This document shows positions 44,382-53,130 of a stretch of 64,000 nucleotides of DNA, in pieces. The notes under the pieces are model-generated. The model was given only the letters and a program-made list of their open reading frames with translations. It searched no databases and was not told the origin of the DNA. The translations under genes were made by a program, and so were the position numbers. Source of the DNA: Corynebacterium alimapuense (GTDB lineage Bacteria > Actinomycetota > Actinomycetes > Mycobacteriales > Mycobacteriaceae). Position 1 is the first letter of the stretch. Every line of letters starts with the position of its first letter. Where the stretch lies: contig NZ_PTJO01000003.1 in NCBI RefSeq assembly GCF_003716585.1, positions 248,001-312,000 on the forward strand, given 5' to 3'.

Positions 44382-45722
44382 GTGACTACGACGCTCCCTA
44401 TGCCCAGGGTGCTCAGCCAATGCGAGGCTCATCCCCCGATGAGCCTCGCTGAGGCTGTCGGTGAGGCTAACCGTTGCCTCTACTGCGCCGATGCCCCCTG
44501 CATGCAAGCTTGCCCTACCCATATCGACATCCCTGAGTTCATCCGCAAGATCTCCAGTGGCAACACCACTGGAGCTGCCAAGACCATCCTGGAAGAAAAC
44601 TTCCTCGGCGGAACCTGCGCCAGAGTGTGCCCGGTTGCCGAGCTCTGCCAGGGAGCATGCGTGATGAACAAGACGGCTGAAGCGCCCATTGAGATTGGCC
44701 GGCTGCAACGCCACGCCACGGATCATCTCGCCGAACAAGGAATCTCCCCGTTCACTGCGGGGGCTCCTACCGGACGCAGTGTTCTGGTCATCGGTTCGGG
44801 ACCAGCTGGATTATCCGCCGCCGCCGAGCTGGCCAAGGAGGGACATTCAGTCACTATTTGGGAGCGCCGTCAATTAGCTGGAGGTCTATCTACTTACGGC
44901 ATCATTACTTTGCGTGAACCCGTAGCTATCGCCCAATCTGAGGTAGAGATGGTGCAAGAGCTTGGGGTGAGAATTCACACCAACAAACAACTGACTAGCT
45001 CGCAGGAGCTTCATGAACTAGCCGGAGAATATGACGCAGTATTTTTGGGCCTTGGCCTTGGTGCAGTACCTGCTCTTGATATTCCCGGCGGGGAGCTCGT
45101 CGTGGATGGCTTGGCTTATATCTCCGATGTGAAAACTGAGCAGCCAGCAGCTCTAAGCCCCCAACACGTAGCAGTCATCGGTGCCGGCAATACGGCTATC
45201 GACGCCGCGACCACCGCTCGTACTCAAGGCGCTGCTGCCACCATCGTCTATCGACGCACCGCAGCAGAGATGACCGCCTTCGAACACGAATATCTCTTCG
45301 CAGTCCAAGCTGGCATCGACTTCGTCTTCTTGGCCTCCCCGTCTGAAGTTCTCTCAGATGAGAACGGACAAGTCACCGGACTGTCCTGCACCAGAATGGT
45401 CCTGAGTGATCCCGATGAGCAGGGACGTTCTCGACCAGTGCCCTCAGGACAACCTGATCTGATCATTGATTGCGACGCAGTGATTTCTGCGATTGGTCAG
45501 GAAAAGTTCGACCACGACACTGGCCTTGGGCTTCCACTTTCCTCCGGCTATCTCGCCACCACCAAGGAGCTAGCGGTCACCGCCGCAGATCTAGACAATG
45601 TCTTTGCTGGAGGCGATGCCATCCGACAGACCGGCGAGGCTTCCACCGTGATGGCGGTCCAAGACGGAAAGATCGCTGCCCGTTCCATCACTGACTTTCT
45701 GAAGGAGCGACACCATGGCTGA
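44382..45722 (+). CDS. preT: Dihydropyrimidine dehydrogenase, NAD-dependent flavoprotein subunit PreT
   Basis: Takes electrons from NAD(P)H for reduction of uracil or thymine by PreA. 446 residues: an N-terminal adrenodoxin-reductase/GltD-like Fe-S domain with cysteines at ANRCLYCADAPCMQACP and GGTCARVCPVAELCQGACV (about 28-95), then two nucleotide-binding Rossmann parts, FAD (VLVIGSGPAGLSAAAELA, about 130-147) and NAD (VAVIGAGNTAIDAATTA, about 264-280). The C-terminal GGDAIRQTGEASTVMAVQDGK completes the FAD site. GTG start with AAGGAG upstream. It overlaps preA by eight bases. The E. coli PreTA complex is the reference; NAD is used there. Confidence 0.94.
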   Translation: MTTTLPMPRVLSQCEAHPPMSLAEAVGEANRCLYCADAPCMQACPTHIDIPEFIRKISSGNTTGAAKTILEENFLGGTCARVCPVAELCQGACVMNKTAEAPIEIGRLQRHATDHLAEQGISPFTAGAPTGRSVLVIGSGPAGLSAAAELAKEGHSVTIWERRQLAGGLSTYGIITLREPVAIAQSEVEMVQELGVRIHTNKQLTSSQELHELAGEYDAVFLGLGLGAVPALDIPGGELVVDGLAYISDVKTEQPAALSPQHVAVIGAGNTAIDAATTARTQGAAATIVYRRTAAEMTAFEHEYLFAVQAGIDFVFLASPSEVLSDENGQVTGLSCTRMVLSDPDEQGRSRPVPSGQPDLIIDCDAVISAIGQEKFDHDTGLGLPLSSGYLATTKELAVTAADLDNVFAGGDAIRQTGEASTVMAVQDGKIAARSITDFLKERHHG

Positions 45723-47094
45723 TCTAACTACTACCTTTAGCGGCATTACCAGCCCGAACCCCTTCTGGTTGGCCTCAGCGCCACCAACTAACTCTGGATA
45801 CCAGGTCAACCACGCCTTCGAGGCTGGCTGGGGTGGAGCGGTGTGGAAAACGCTCGGCCCACCGGTCCAGAATATCTCCAACCGCTATGGTTCTTTCACC
45901 AAAGGCGGGCGCAGGATGATGGCCATCAACAATGTTGAGCTCATCTCTGACCGCCCGCTCGAGATCAACCTGCGCGAGATTGCTGAGGTCAAACGCAATT
46001 GGCCCGATCGAGCTGTCATTGTCTCGGCGATGGTCGATGCCGATCCGAAGGCTTGGCGCACGATTGTCCATCAGATCGAGGACACCGGCGCTGATGGTAT
46101 CGAACTCAACTACGGCTGCCCGCAGGGGATGTCTGAGCGCAATCTCGGTTCCGCTATCGGGCAGTCCCCAGAAGCCTGCGAGATGAACACCGCTTGGGCT
46201 ACCGACTATGCCTCGATACCAGTGATTCAAAAACTCACTCCCAATGTCACCGATGTCAGAGTCGCTGCCAGAGCAGGAGTTCGCGGTGGCGCAAACGGAT
46301 TGTCACTAATCAACACCATTAATTCGGTGACCAAAGTGGACTTAGATACGTTCACGGTCTCCCCCACCATCGGTGGCCGTTCCACCCATGGCGGTTACGC
46401 AGGACCGGCGGTCAAACCCATTGCCTTGCATATGCTCACCGAGCTAATGGATGACCCCTTCCTCAGCGAATCGGGGCTTCCGGTCTCCGGCATGGGTGGT
46501 ATATCTACCTGGCAGGATGCAGCAGAGTTCCTACTATTGGGTGCTACCTCACTTCAAGTGTGTACCGCAGCAATGACTCATGGGTTCCGCATCATTGATG
46601 ACCTCTGTGATGGACTGTCAAGGTGGATGGATGACAAGGGCTTTAAATCCCTCGATGAGTTTCGTGGCAAAGCCCTCGCTGAGCATGGAACCTTCAACGA
46701 TCTCGATCTATCGCATAAGTCCGTGGCTCGGATCGACCAAGACAAATGCATCGGTTGCAATCTCTGCGTTACTGCCTGTCATGACACCGCACATCAGTGC
46801 ATTGACCTGGTTAATCCCGAAGGTGCAGTGGTCAAACCAGGGATTAACCCCGAGATTAATGGCAAGCTCACCTTAGACATCCGCCCGACCCCGAAGGTGC
46901 GTGAGTCTGATTGCGTGGGATGTGCACTCTGTGCCAATGTCTGCCCAGTCCAAGACTGCATCGAGATGGTTACTGTGCCTTCTGGCCGAGAATCTGTCAC
47001 CTGGAACCAGCTCACCGCCACTAATCCGGCAATTGCCCAGGACTGGAAAGCTATGCAAGCCTGGCGTGATTCCGTAGGAATTGATATCCACTAG
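45715..47094 (+). CDS. preA: Dihydropyrimidine dehydrogenase, catalytic subunit PreA
   Basis: Catalytic subunit that reduces uracil to dihydrouracil at an FMN site. A DHOD-like barrel fills residues 1-315: NPFWLASAPPTNSGYQV, LNYGCPQGMSERNLGSAIGQ (substrate loop; Cys of NYGCP region), GANGLSLINTINS, and GMGGISTWQDAAEFLLLGA (FMN phosphate). The C-terminal part has two [4Fe-4S] motifs: CIGCNLCVTACHD and CVGCALCANVCPVQDC. 459 residues, longer than E. coli PreA (411) by an insert between the two clusters. Coupled to preT by overlap, as needed for a complex. A terminator follows. Confidence 0.95.
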   Translation: MADLTTTFSGITSPNPFWLASAPPTNSGYQVNHAFEAGWGGAVWKTLGPPVQNISNRYGSFTKGGRRMMAINNVELISDRPLEINLREIAEVKRNWPDRAVIVSAMVDADPKAWRTIVHQIEDTGADGIELNYGCPQGMSERNLGSAIGQSPEACEMNTAWATDYASIPVIQKLTPNVTDVRVAARAGVRGGANGLSLINTINSVTKVDLDTFTVSPTIGGRSTHGGYAGPAVKPIALHMLTELMDDPFLSESGLPVSGMGGISTWQDAAEFLLLGATSLQVCTAAMTHGFRIIDDLCDGLSRWMDDKGFKSLDEFRGKALAEHGTFNDLDLSHKSVARIDQDKCIGCNLCVTACHDTAHQCIDLVNPEGAVVKPGINPEINGKLTLDIRPTPKVRESDCVGCALCANVCPVQDCIEMVTVPSGRESVTWNQLTATNPAIAQDWKAMQAWRDSVGIDIH

Positions 47095-47117
47095 GCTTGC
47101 AGCCGCAAAAAGACTAC

Positions 47118-47151
47118 CGCCCGGACCATCTCGCGAGAGATGGTCCGGGCG
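47118..47151. terminator. Terminator between preA and the pucR-like gene
   Basis: A perfect 15-pair stem (47118-47132 with 47137-47151) closed by a GCGA tetraloop. On the minus strand it is followed by TAGTCTTTTT, so it ends the regulator transcript, and probably preA from the other side. Confidence 0.85.
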
Positions 47152-47160
47152 TAAAACTGC

Positions 47161-48849
47161 CTAAGCCCTAGCCCGGATGGCCAATGCGAGCGTGAACTGA
47201 GTGTTTCCATCTCCTAAATCGACTTTCAAAAGCCGCTCAATGGTGGAGATCCTCGAATACAGGGCAGTTCGAGACAGATGCAGCGCATCGGCTGCGGCCG
47301 AACGCGACGTCGGAAAGCGAAGAATAGCCTCTAAGGTCTGCAGCAAATCGGTGCCATTGCGATCGTCATGAAGGATCAGCGGCTCCAATGTGGAATCCAC
47401 GAAAGCTTGAACCCGCACGTCACCGCGTAGAGAGTGCATCAACCCATCAATGCGTTGCTTGGAGACCGTAAACAGGTGAACCCCGTTAGCGCTAGCAAGA
47501 TAATCCGCCCGTTTTACCTGATGCAGAGCCGAAGAAAGATCCACCGGCCCGGTCAACTCGCTAGAGACCACTACAGATACTCGCTGCGCCATGCTTTTGA
47601 GGCGATCTGCCAGTTGCAGACAACTAGCTTCTAGATTGGACTCCGCAGTCAAGCTCCAGGCACAGCTGATGCGATCTTGATGCTCCGGCGAGGTCGAAGC
47701 CAACGCGAACGAACGCGAAGCGGAGGATTCGAGCATCCGACGAACCTGCTCAGCGGTAATTTCCTGGCCGTGGAATCGAATATCTAAGGCTAAGAGTTTA
47801 CGTCCGCGTGTGGGAAAACCAGCTGCCTCAAGTACCGTGCGCTCGCCGTCGATAGTAGTAAAACGATTACTCATCAATCGGTTGAGCGAAACCCTATCAA
47901 TCAATCCATTCCAGGAATGCGGAGCTCCAGAGCCTAGTCGTTCAATGGCCAATGCCATCGCGGCATGACGGAGCACATGAGCCCCCTCCGCTGGATTATC
48001 GGTAACTCCGCGGTAGTAGAGCCTGCCCCAATGACTACCTTGCGCTTGAATATCGATGGACTCCCATGAGACTTTTGAATCCTGCGGGTCTTGAACCCGA
48101 ATAGGCTCAGCGATGAGGCCTTGATGGCGATTTTCCACCGACCAGAACCTGGACTTTTTCTCCCAATCAGCCAAGAGTTCTGAGGGGAGTTCATGGCCCT
48201 CGGCGTAGTAGACCACCCGGTGAGAAAGATCCTCGAGGACCACCGGGCATCCCAGCTGCCGGGAAGTGTGGACTACCAGCTGCTCCGGTGGGGCGCCGTT
48301 GAACATCAAAGCCCAGAAGGATTCAGATACATCGCGCATCGCTGAGATTTGCGCAAACTGATCATTGAGGATTCTTGAGTGAACCTGCTCGGTGACCGTG
48401 ACAAAGCGCAGTTCACGATGAGCCACCAACAACGGGAGCTTGTTGCGCTCACATTCCTTGATGACAGTCTCGGGTATCTGCTCCCAATAGGTGCCCAGCT
48501 CCACCAGGAGGGCAGCAGCCCCGGCGCGGGCAAATTGGGCGATCTGGCTTTTTAGCGTCGCCTCATCTGAACCCAACCCAATTCCGGTGGTCAACAATAA
48601 TTCGCCGCCGTTGAGGAGTTTGCCTGCCCGCGGGGATTCTGCGACATGAACCCAGCGGATGATCCGCCCCAGGTGGCCATGGGCGGCTTGGACTTCGACA
48701 TGGGCCAAGGTCATCACTGACAGTCCGAGCACATCTCTGACCGTCACGGTGGAGACCAAGTCTGCCGGTGTGAATTGGCTGGTACTTGCACGATCTGGCC
48801 TTGCACTGAGGCTATCTGCGGAAGCTTGTTCTGGGACAGTCATGGTCAC
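47161..48849 (-). CDS. PucR family transcriptional regulator
   Basis: A 562-residue regulator of the PucR/CdaR type. The N-terminal purine-catabolism-regulator-like domain spans about 35-160 (VRDVLGLSVMTLAHVEVQAA, WVHVAESPRAGKLLNGGELLLTTG in two pieces, ending VTEQVHSRILNDQF). The middle is a GGDEF-like degenerate region, and the C-terminal HTH_30 domain (about 500-562) has ILRFPTSRSAAADALHLSRT and ALYSRISTIERLLKVDL. ATG start; TTG/other starts are less good. It is divergent from mmsA (416-base gap) and the only regulator in the pyrimidine locus, so it probably senses a pathway intermediate (as PydR/RutR-like regulators do) and acts at its three operons. Confidence 0.9.
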   Translation of the reverse strand: MTMTVPEQASADSLSARPDRASTSQFTPADLVSTVTVRDVLGLSVMTLAHVEVQAAHGHLGRIIRWVHVAESPRAGKLLNGGELLLTTGIGLGSDEATLKSQIAQFARAGAAALLVELGTYWEQIPETVIKECERNKLPLLVAHRELRFVTVTEQVHSRILNDQFAQISAMRDVSESFWALMFNGAPPEQLVVHTSRQLGCPVVLEDLSHRVVYYAEGHELPSELLADWEKKSRFWSVENRHQGLIAEPIRVQDPQDSKVSWESIDIQAQGSHWGRLYYRGVTDNPAEGAHVLRHAAMALAIERLGSGAPHSWNGLIDRVSLNRLMSNRFTTIDGERTVLEAAGFPTRGRKLLALDIRFHGQEITAEQVRRMLESSASRSFALASTSPEHQDRISCAWSLTAESNLEASCLQLADRLKSMAQRVSVVVSSELTGPVDLSSALHQVKRADYLASANGVHLFTVSKQRIDGLMHSLRGDVRVQAFVDSTLEPLILHDDRNGTDLLQTLEAILRFPTSRSAAADALHLSRTALYSRISTIERLLKVDLGDGNTQFTLALAIRARA

Positions 48850-49265
48850 CGCTTTTCATCTTTAAGGTTGCTGCGCTAAGGAGCGCGCGCGGTCATCGGC
48901 GCTTGCTGTTGCCAGGGTGCGCAATCGCGTTTGGCTGGTGCCTTCAACTCGAGGGCTTCTGTCGATCGATCATAACGATCATTCGATAGGTTCCATAATT
49001 CCCAAGTGCCAGCCAAGAGCCCAGAACTACAGAGTGTCCACTTCTATGTCACTTCCACCACACATTGAACCTGCCAATCAATAGTTATTACTGGCAAGAT
49101 TCTCTCCAAGGAAGCGATACCCCGTGCTAGTGACACTGTTGCTAGATCACTATTGACTTCCTCGTAGGCCGCTCCCCTCACTGACGGCAATTAAACACAC
49201 TGTCTTTTTCCTACTCATAACCAATCCTCGACCCTCCGGTCACCACACCAAACAAGGAGAAATTG
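48850..49265. other. Divergent intergenic region, pucR / mmsA
   Basis: 416 bases without a gene. It contains a GATCAT direct repeat and TAACGATCATTCGATAG at 48973-48989 (resembling 38273-38289), a motif at 49070-49092 resembling one before the NCS1 gene, an RBS (AAGGAG) before mmsA, and no tRNA or terminator. Regulatory role suggested by the repeats. Confidence 0.6.
49070..49096. promoter_or_regulatory. Candidate regulator site before mmsA
   Basis: CCTGCCAATCAATAGTTATTACT (first 20 bases of interest at 49070-49089), similar to 42759-42780; its ends TGCCA (49072-49076) and TGGCA (49092-49096) form an inverted repeat. It lies about 170 bases before the mmsA ATG. Confidence 0.4.
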
Positions 49266-50807
49266 ATGACCCAGGTTGTCCCAGATACCCGCATCGATCA
49301 CAACGACACCACTACGGACTCCGCAATAAGAGTGGTCCCTCATATTATTGGCGGCCGCCAGCTTGCTGAGTCAGAGCACTTTGGCAAGGTCTACAACCCT
49401 GCCACCGGGCTAGTGACCGCTTCGGTTGCTTTTGCTTCCCGCGACACCGTGGACGCTGCCATCTCCGCAGCCCAAGCGGCTGCTCCTGGCTGGCGATCCA
49501 CCGGCTTGGCCAAGCGTGCAGCAGTGATGTTCAAACTGCATGAGATCATTACTTCTCGCAAGCATGAGTTAGCTGAACTGATCACCGAAGAACAGGGCAA
49601 GGTGCTCTCTGACGCCATCGGTGAAATCGCCCGTGGCGTAGAAAACGTGGAGTTCTGTGCTGGCTTGGTCCATCACATGAAGGGTGAATTCCTCGAGCAA
49701 GCAGCCACCGGCGTCGATGTCCGCCAGATTCGCCAGCCGCTGGGCGTAGTCGCCTGCATTACTCCCTTTAACTTCCCGGCGATGGTGCCACTGTGGATGA
49801 TCACCACTGCTATCGCCGCCGGCAATACGGTCGTTCTCAAGCCCAGCGAAAAGGACCCCAGCGCAGTCAACTGGATCGTAGAGGCCTTCCACGAAGCGGG
49901 ACTTCCCGAAGGCGTGCTCAATCTTGTCCATGGTGACCGCGAAGCCGTAGAAACTATTATCGACGACCCGCGAGTTCAGGCAGTAAGCTTCGTCGGTTCC
50001 ACTCCGATCGCCCAGTCGATTTATACCCGCGCCACTGCGCTGGGCAAGCGAGTTCAGGCTCTAGGCGGGGCGAAAAACCATATGGTCGTTATGCCGGATG
50101 CGGATCTCGACGCCGCTGCCGATGCCGCCATCTCGGCAGGTTTCGGCGCTGCCGGCGAGCGTTGCATGGCCATCAGTGTGATCGTTCCAGTCGGCGATAT
50201 TGCCGATGAGTTGATCGCCAAAATCAAGACCCGGATGGCTGACCTGACCATCGGCGAAGGCACCCACCCAGATTCAGAAATGGGTCCGGTGATTACCTCC
50301 GAGGCCAAGCAGCGCATCGAAGGACTCATCGCCGGGGCTAGTACTTCTGGTGCAGAGTTGGTCGTAGACGGCCGATCCGCTGACCTACCCGAGGACGGTT
50401 TCTTCGTTGGTCCGACGTTGATCGACCACGTCGCACCTGGCATGCCGGTCTATGACGAAGAAATCTTCGGCCCAGTGCTGTCGGTGGCTCGTGCCCAGAG
50501 CTTCGACGAGGCCGTAGAGCTGATCAACAACTGCCAATTTGCTAATGGCACCGCGATCTTTACTCGAGATGGCCGCGCCGCCCGCGAGTTTGAGTTCGCC
50601 ATCGAGGTCGGCATGGTCGGAGTTAACGTGCCGATCCCAGTACCTATCGGATCATTCTCCTTCGGCGGATGGAAGAAGTCCCTGTTTGGCGATACTCATA
50701 TCTACGGCCCAGAGTCCTTCAATTTCTACACCCGCCGCAAGGTGGTTACCTCCCGCTGGCCGCTGCCAGATGAGTCCCATATCAACCTCGGCTTCCCCAC
50801 CAACTAG
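49266..50807 (+). CDS. mmsA: CoA-acylating methylmalonate/malonate semialdehyde dehydrogenase
   Basis: Oxidises malonate semialdehyde to acetyl-CoA plus CO2 (methylmalonate semialdehyde to propionyl-CoA) with NAD+ and CoA, completing uracil or thymine breakdown. 513 residues of the aldehyde dehydrogenase fold: GVVACITPFNFPAMVPLWM (NAD loop), KPSEKDPSA, SFVGSTPIAQSIYTRA, and catalytic Cys in GERCMAISV (about 297). The active-site Glu of ordinary dehydrogenases is replaced here by ALGGAKNHMVV, typical of the CoA-acylating MmsA/IolA group. ATG at 49266 follows AAGGAG; a TTG directly before it is the alternative. The aminotransferase gene follows after 38 bases. Confidence 0.93.
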   Translation: MTQVVPDTRIDHNDTTTDSAIRVVPHIIGGRQLAESEHFGKVYNPATGLVTASVAFASRDTVDAAISAAQAAAPGWRSTGLAKRAAVMFKLHEIITSRKHELAELITEEQGKVLSDAIGEIARGVENVEFCAGLVHHMKGEFLEQAATGVDVRQIRQPLGVVACITPFNFPAMVPLWMITTAIAAGNTVVLKPSEKDPSAVNWIVEAFHEAGLPEGVLNLVHGDREAVETIIDDPRVQAVSFVGSTPIAQSIYTRATALGKRVQALGGAKNHMVVMPDADLDAAADAAISAGFGAAGERCMAISVIVPVGDIADELIAKIKTRMADLTIGEGTHPDSEMGPVITSEAKQRIEGLIAGASTSGAELVVDGRSADLPEDGFFVGPTLIDHVAPGMPVYDEEIFGPVLSVARAQSFDEAVELINNCQFANGTAIFTRDGRAAREFEFAIEVGMVGVNVPIPVPIGSFSFGGWKKSLFGDTHIYGPESFNFYTRRKVVTSRWPLPDESHINLGFPTN

Positions 50808-50845
50808 CCCTCACCGCATTCACCTTTCCTCTAAGGAGTACGACC

Positions 50846-52192
50846 ATGACCACTGCGACAGTAACTACTGATATGTCGGCTGAGCGGGTAAGCGAGCTCG
50901 ACAACAGTCACGTCTTCCATTCCTGGGCTGCTCAGGATCTATTTAACGCTCTACCGGTAGTCTCTGGCTCCGAGTCCAGCTTCACTGACTATGAGGGAAA
51001 TACTTACCTCGACTTCGGTTCTCAGCTGGTCAACCTCAACCTCGGCCACCAGCACCCACGACTGGTCCGCGCAATCCAGGACCAGGCTGAAAAATTGGCT
51101 ACCATCCAGCCGGCCTTCGCCAATGATGCTCGCTCCGAGCTAGCACGCCTGCTTGCAGAGGCCGCTCCAGGTGCGCTCAATCAGGTCTTTTTCACCAATG
51201 CTGGCGCCGATGCTAATGAGCACGCAGTGCGCATGGCTCGGTTGCACACCGGACGCCAAAAAGTGATGTCGATGTATCGCTCCTACCATGGCGCCACCAC
51301 CACTGCGATCAGCATGACCGGCGACCCTCGCCGCTGGCCCAATGATCAAGGCGACCCGTCGGTAGTCCACTTCTTCGGCCCCTACGCTTACCGTTCCGCA
51401 TTCTGGGCTGCAGATGAGGCCCAAGAGTGCGAGCGCGCTTTGGCGCACTTGGAAGAACAGATCATCCTGGAGGGCGCCTCCACGATCGCGGCGATCATCA
51501 TCGAGACCGTTGTCGGTACCAATGGCATCCTTGTCCCTCCGGCTGGATATCTACCTGGAATCCGCGCCCTGTGCGATAAGTACGGCATCCTCTACATCGC
51601 CGATGAAGTCATGGTTGGTTTTGGCCGTACCGGCACGATGTTTGCCGTGGAGAATTTTCAAGCCCAACCAGATCTGCTGACCTTCGCTAAGGGTGTCACC
51701 TCAGGTTATGTCCCACTCGGCGGAGTGCTGATCTCAGATGCCGTCCGAGATAGCTTCGCCACCACCGTCTACCCCGGTGGACTGACCTATTCTGGCCATC
51801 CGCTCGGCTGCGCGGTTGGAGTTGAGACCTTCGCTATCTTTGAAGATGAGCAGATTCTGGAGCATACCCGCCAGCTAGGTGACGAGGTCGTGGCCCCCTT
51901 CTTGGCTGGCTTGGCTGACAAATACGAGGTTGTTGGCCAGTACCGCGGTCTGGGATTGCTCTGGGCTATTGAATTGGTCACCGATCGCGACACCCGGGAA
52001 CCATTGGTGCCTTTCCACCCGACTGCTGAGCAAAATGAGCCCATGCTCAAGATCAGCGCCGCATGCAAGGCTGCTGGTCTATGGCCGATGCTCCAACAAA
52101 ACCGCATCCATATTGCGCCGCCGCTGATTATCTCTGAGCAAGATCTGCGTCGCGGGCTTGAGATCATCGAGGACGCCATCAAGGAGATCTAG
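50846..52192 (+). CDS. Class III aminotransferase, probable beta-alanine:2-oxoacid
   Basis: A PLP enzyme of 448 residues (fold type I, omega-aminotransferase group). Expected role: moves the amino group of beta-alanine to pyruvate or 2-oxoglutarate, giving malonate semialdehyde. Seen: NLGHQHPRLVRAI, VFFTNAGADANEHAVRMAR, the YRSYHGATTTAISMTG cofactor loop, the Asp in YIADEVMVGFGRTG (about 252) and the PLP Lys in LTFAKGVTSGYVPLGG (about 280). Followed by a late RGLGLLWAIEL. ATG start with AAGGAG; co-transcribed with mmsA. Name of amino donor is inferred from context; 4-aminobutyrate or (S)-3-aminoisobutyrate could also be substrates. Confidence 0.9.
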   Translation: MTTATVTTDMSAERVSELDNSHVFHSWAAQDLFNALPVVSGSESSFTDYEGNTYLDFGSQLVNLNLGHQHPRLVRAIQDQAEKLATIQPAFANDARSELARLLAEAAPGALNQVFFTNAGADANEHAVRMARLHTGRQKVMSMYRSYHGATTTAISMTGDPRRWPNDQGDPSVVHFFGPYAYRSAFWAADEAQECERALAHLEEQIILEGASTIAAIIIETVVGTNGILVPPAGYLPGIRALCDKYGILYIADEVMVGFGRTGTMFAVENFQAQPDLLTFAKGVTSGYVPLGGVLISDAVRDSFATTVYPGGLTYSGHPLGCAVGVETFAIFEDEQILEHTRQLGDEVVAPFLAGLADKYEVVGQYRGLGLLWAIELVTDRDTREPLVPFHPTAEQNEPMLKISAACKAAGLWPMLQQNRIHIAPPLIISEQDLRRGLEIIEDAIKEI

Positions 52193-52228
52193 AAGCTCCA
52201 GCCTGCTCGATCACTACCCAGGTGAATT

Positions 52229-52268
52229 ACTCCCCGAGGCCCTATTTCTACTGGTCACGGGGAGTTTT
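52229..52268 (+). terminator. Terminator after the aminotransferase gene
   Basis: ACTCCCCG (52229-52236) pairs with CGGGGAGT (52258-52265); TTTT follows. Ends the mmsA operon and marks the right border of the pyrimidine locus. Confidence 0.8.
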
Positions 52269-52428
52269 CCCGTTCTCGCTTCAGCTGGCTGGGATGCCTC
52301 ACCTAACAATCTTGCTCTTGTTGTTGAGATCGATCTCCTCAATTTCAGGCCGATTTCCGTATTTTGTTTTACGGTAGAGAAGACATTGACCTGCTTCCGG
52401 TACCCGATCCTCCCAGGAGTAACAGACC

Positions 52429-53028
52429 ATGACTTCACGATTGATCACCACCACCGTCTTAGCCTTGAGCTCTGGCTTGGTGTTGAGCGCCTGCAGCTCG
52501 GCCGAAGACGCGACCACCGAAGATACTGGAACAGACGCGATCACCGTGACCTCCACGGCCGCACAGGACACCACCGCTGCTGAATCCACTGTCGCTGAGA
52601 CCACCGCCGCTGAGACCACGCCCAGCTCAGTAGAAGAGATCCCGACGCCCCCTGCCGATCCGGTGTTTGCTGCCATCGATGAAGTATTGGCCGAATACTC
52701 CAACGGCATCATCATTGATATCGATCGTGAAGATGATCGCAACGCCTACGACATCGAGGTGGTGGCAGGAGATGAGGTTATCGATCTGGAGGTTGACCCT
52801 GATGGAAACATCCGGGAAGAAGAACGAGACAACGATGGAGATGACGTAGCTAAGGCACAGTCGGCCAGCGTCACTGCGGCTGAAGCCATCAGACAGGCGC
52901 TCGATGAACAGCCAGAAGGATTCCTCGACGAGGTCGAACTCGATGACGATCGAGACTTAAGCTGGGAGATCGATCTTGATGACGCTGATGGACGCGACCT
53001 GGCGGAGCTAAGCTTCCCAGCGAACTAA
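52429..53028 (+). CDS. PepSY-domain lipoprotein
   Basis: An exported lipoprotein of 199 residues. The signal ends in the lipobox LSAC (Cys at 21). Next is a low-complexity Thr/Ala/Glu linker (about 22-75, TTAAESTVAETTAAETT) that spans the cell wall space. Two PepSY modules follow, about 80-135 (AIDEVLAEYSNGIIIDIDRE, ending IREEERDN) and about 140-199 (ITAAEAIRQALDEQ-like start, ending GRDLAELSFPAN). PepSY units often inhibit proteases or bind peptidoglycan-related ligands. Very acidic throughout. ATG start, AGGAG upstream. No clear functional link with its neighbours. Confidence 0.8.
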   Translation: MTSRLITTTVLALSSGLVLSACSSAEDATTEDTGTDAITVTSTAAQDTTAAESTVAETTAAETTPSSVEEIPTPPADPVFAAIDEVLAEYSNGIIIDIDREDDRNAYDIEVVAGDEVIDLEVDPDGNIREEERDNDGDDVAKAQSASVTAAEAIRQALDEQPEGFLDEVELDDDRDLSWEIDLDDADGRDLAELSFPAN

Positions 53029-53064
53029 CTCGGCGTCGATAAGCACTACCCACAGCGCACAAAA

Positions 53065-53109
53065 ACGGCCGCTGCCTCCCCATCATTCGGAAAGGTAGCG
53101 GCCGTCTTT
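53065..53109. terminator. Terminator between the PepSY gene and ahpD
   Basis: ACGGCCGCTGCC (53065-53076) with GGTAGCGGCCGT (53094-53105), a 12-pair stem with one G-T pair, A-run before and T-rich sequence after: works for both convergent genes. Confidence 0.85.
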
Positions 53110-53130
53110 GGATCTAGCGGCTGACTATAT

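Noticed and set aside
38412..47094. A new, undescribed biochemical system around hydA and preTA
   Set aside because: All enzymes fall in known families and fit the known reductive pyrimidine route; only regulation and the MHS transporter remain open.
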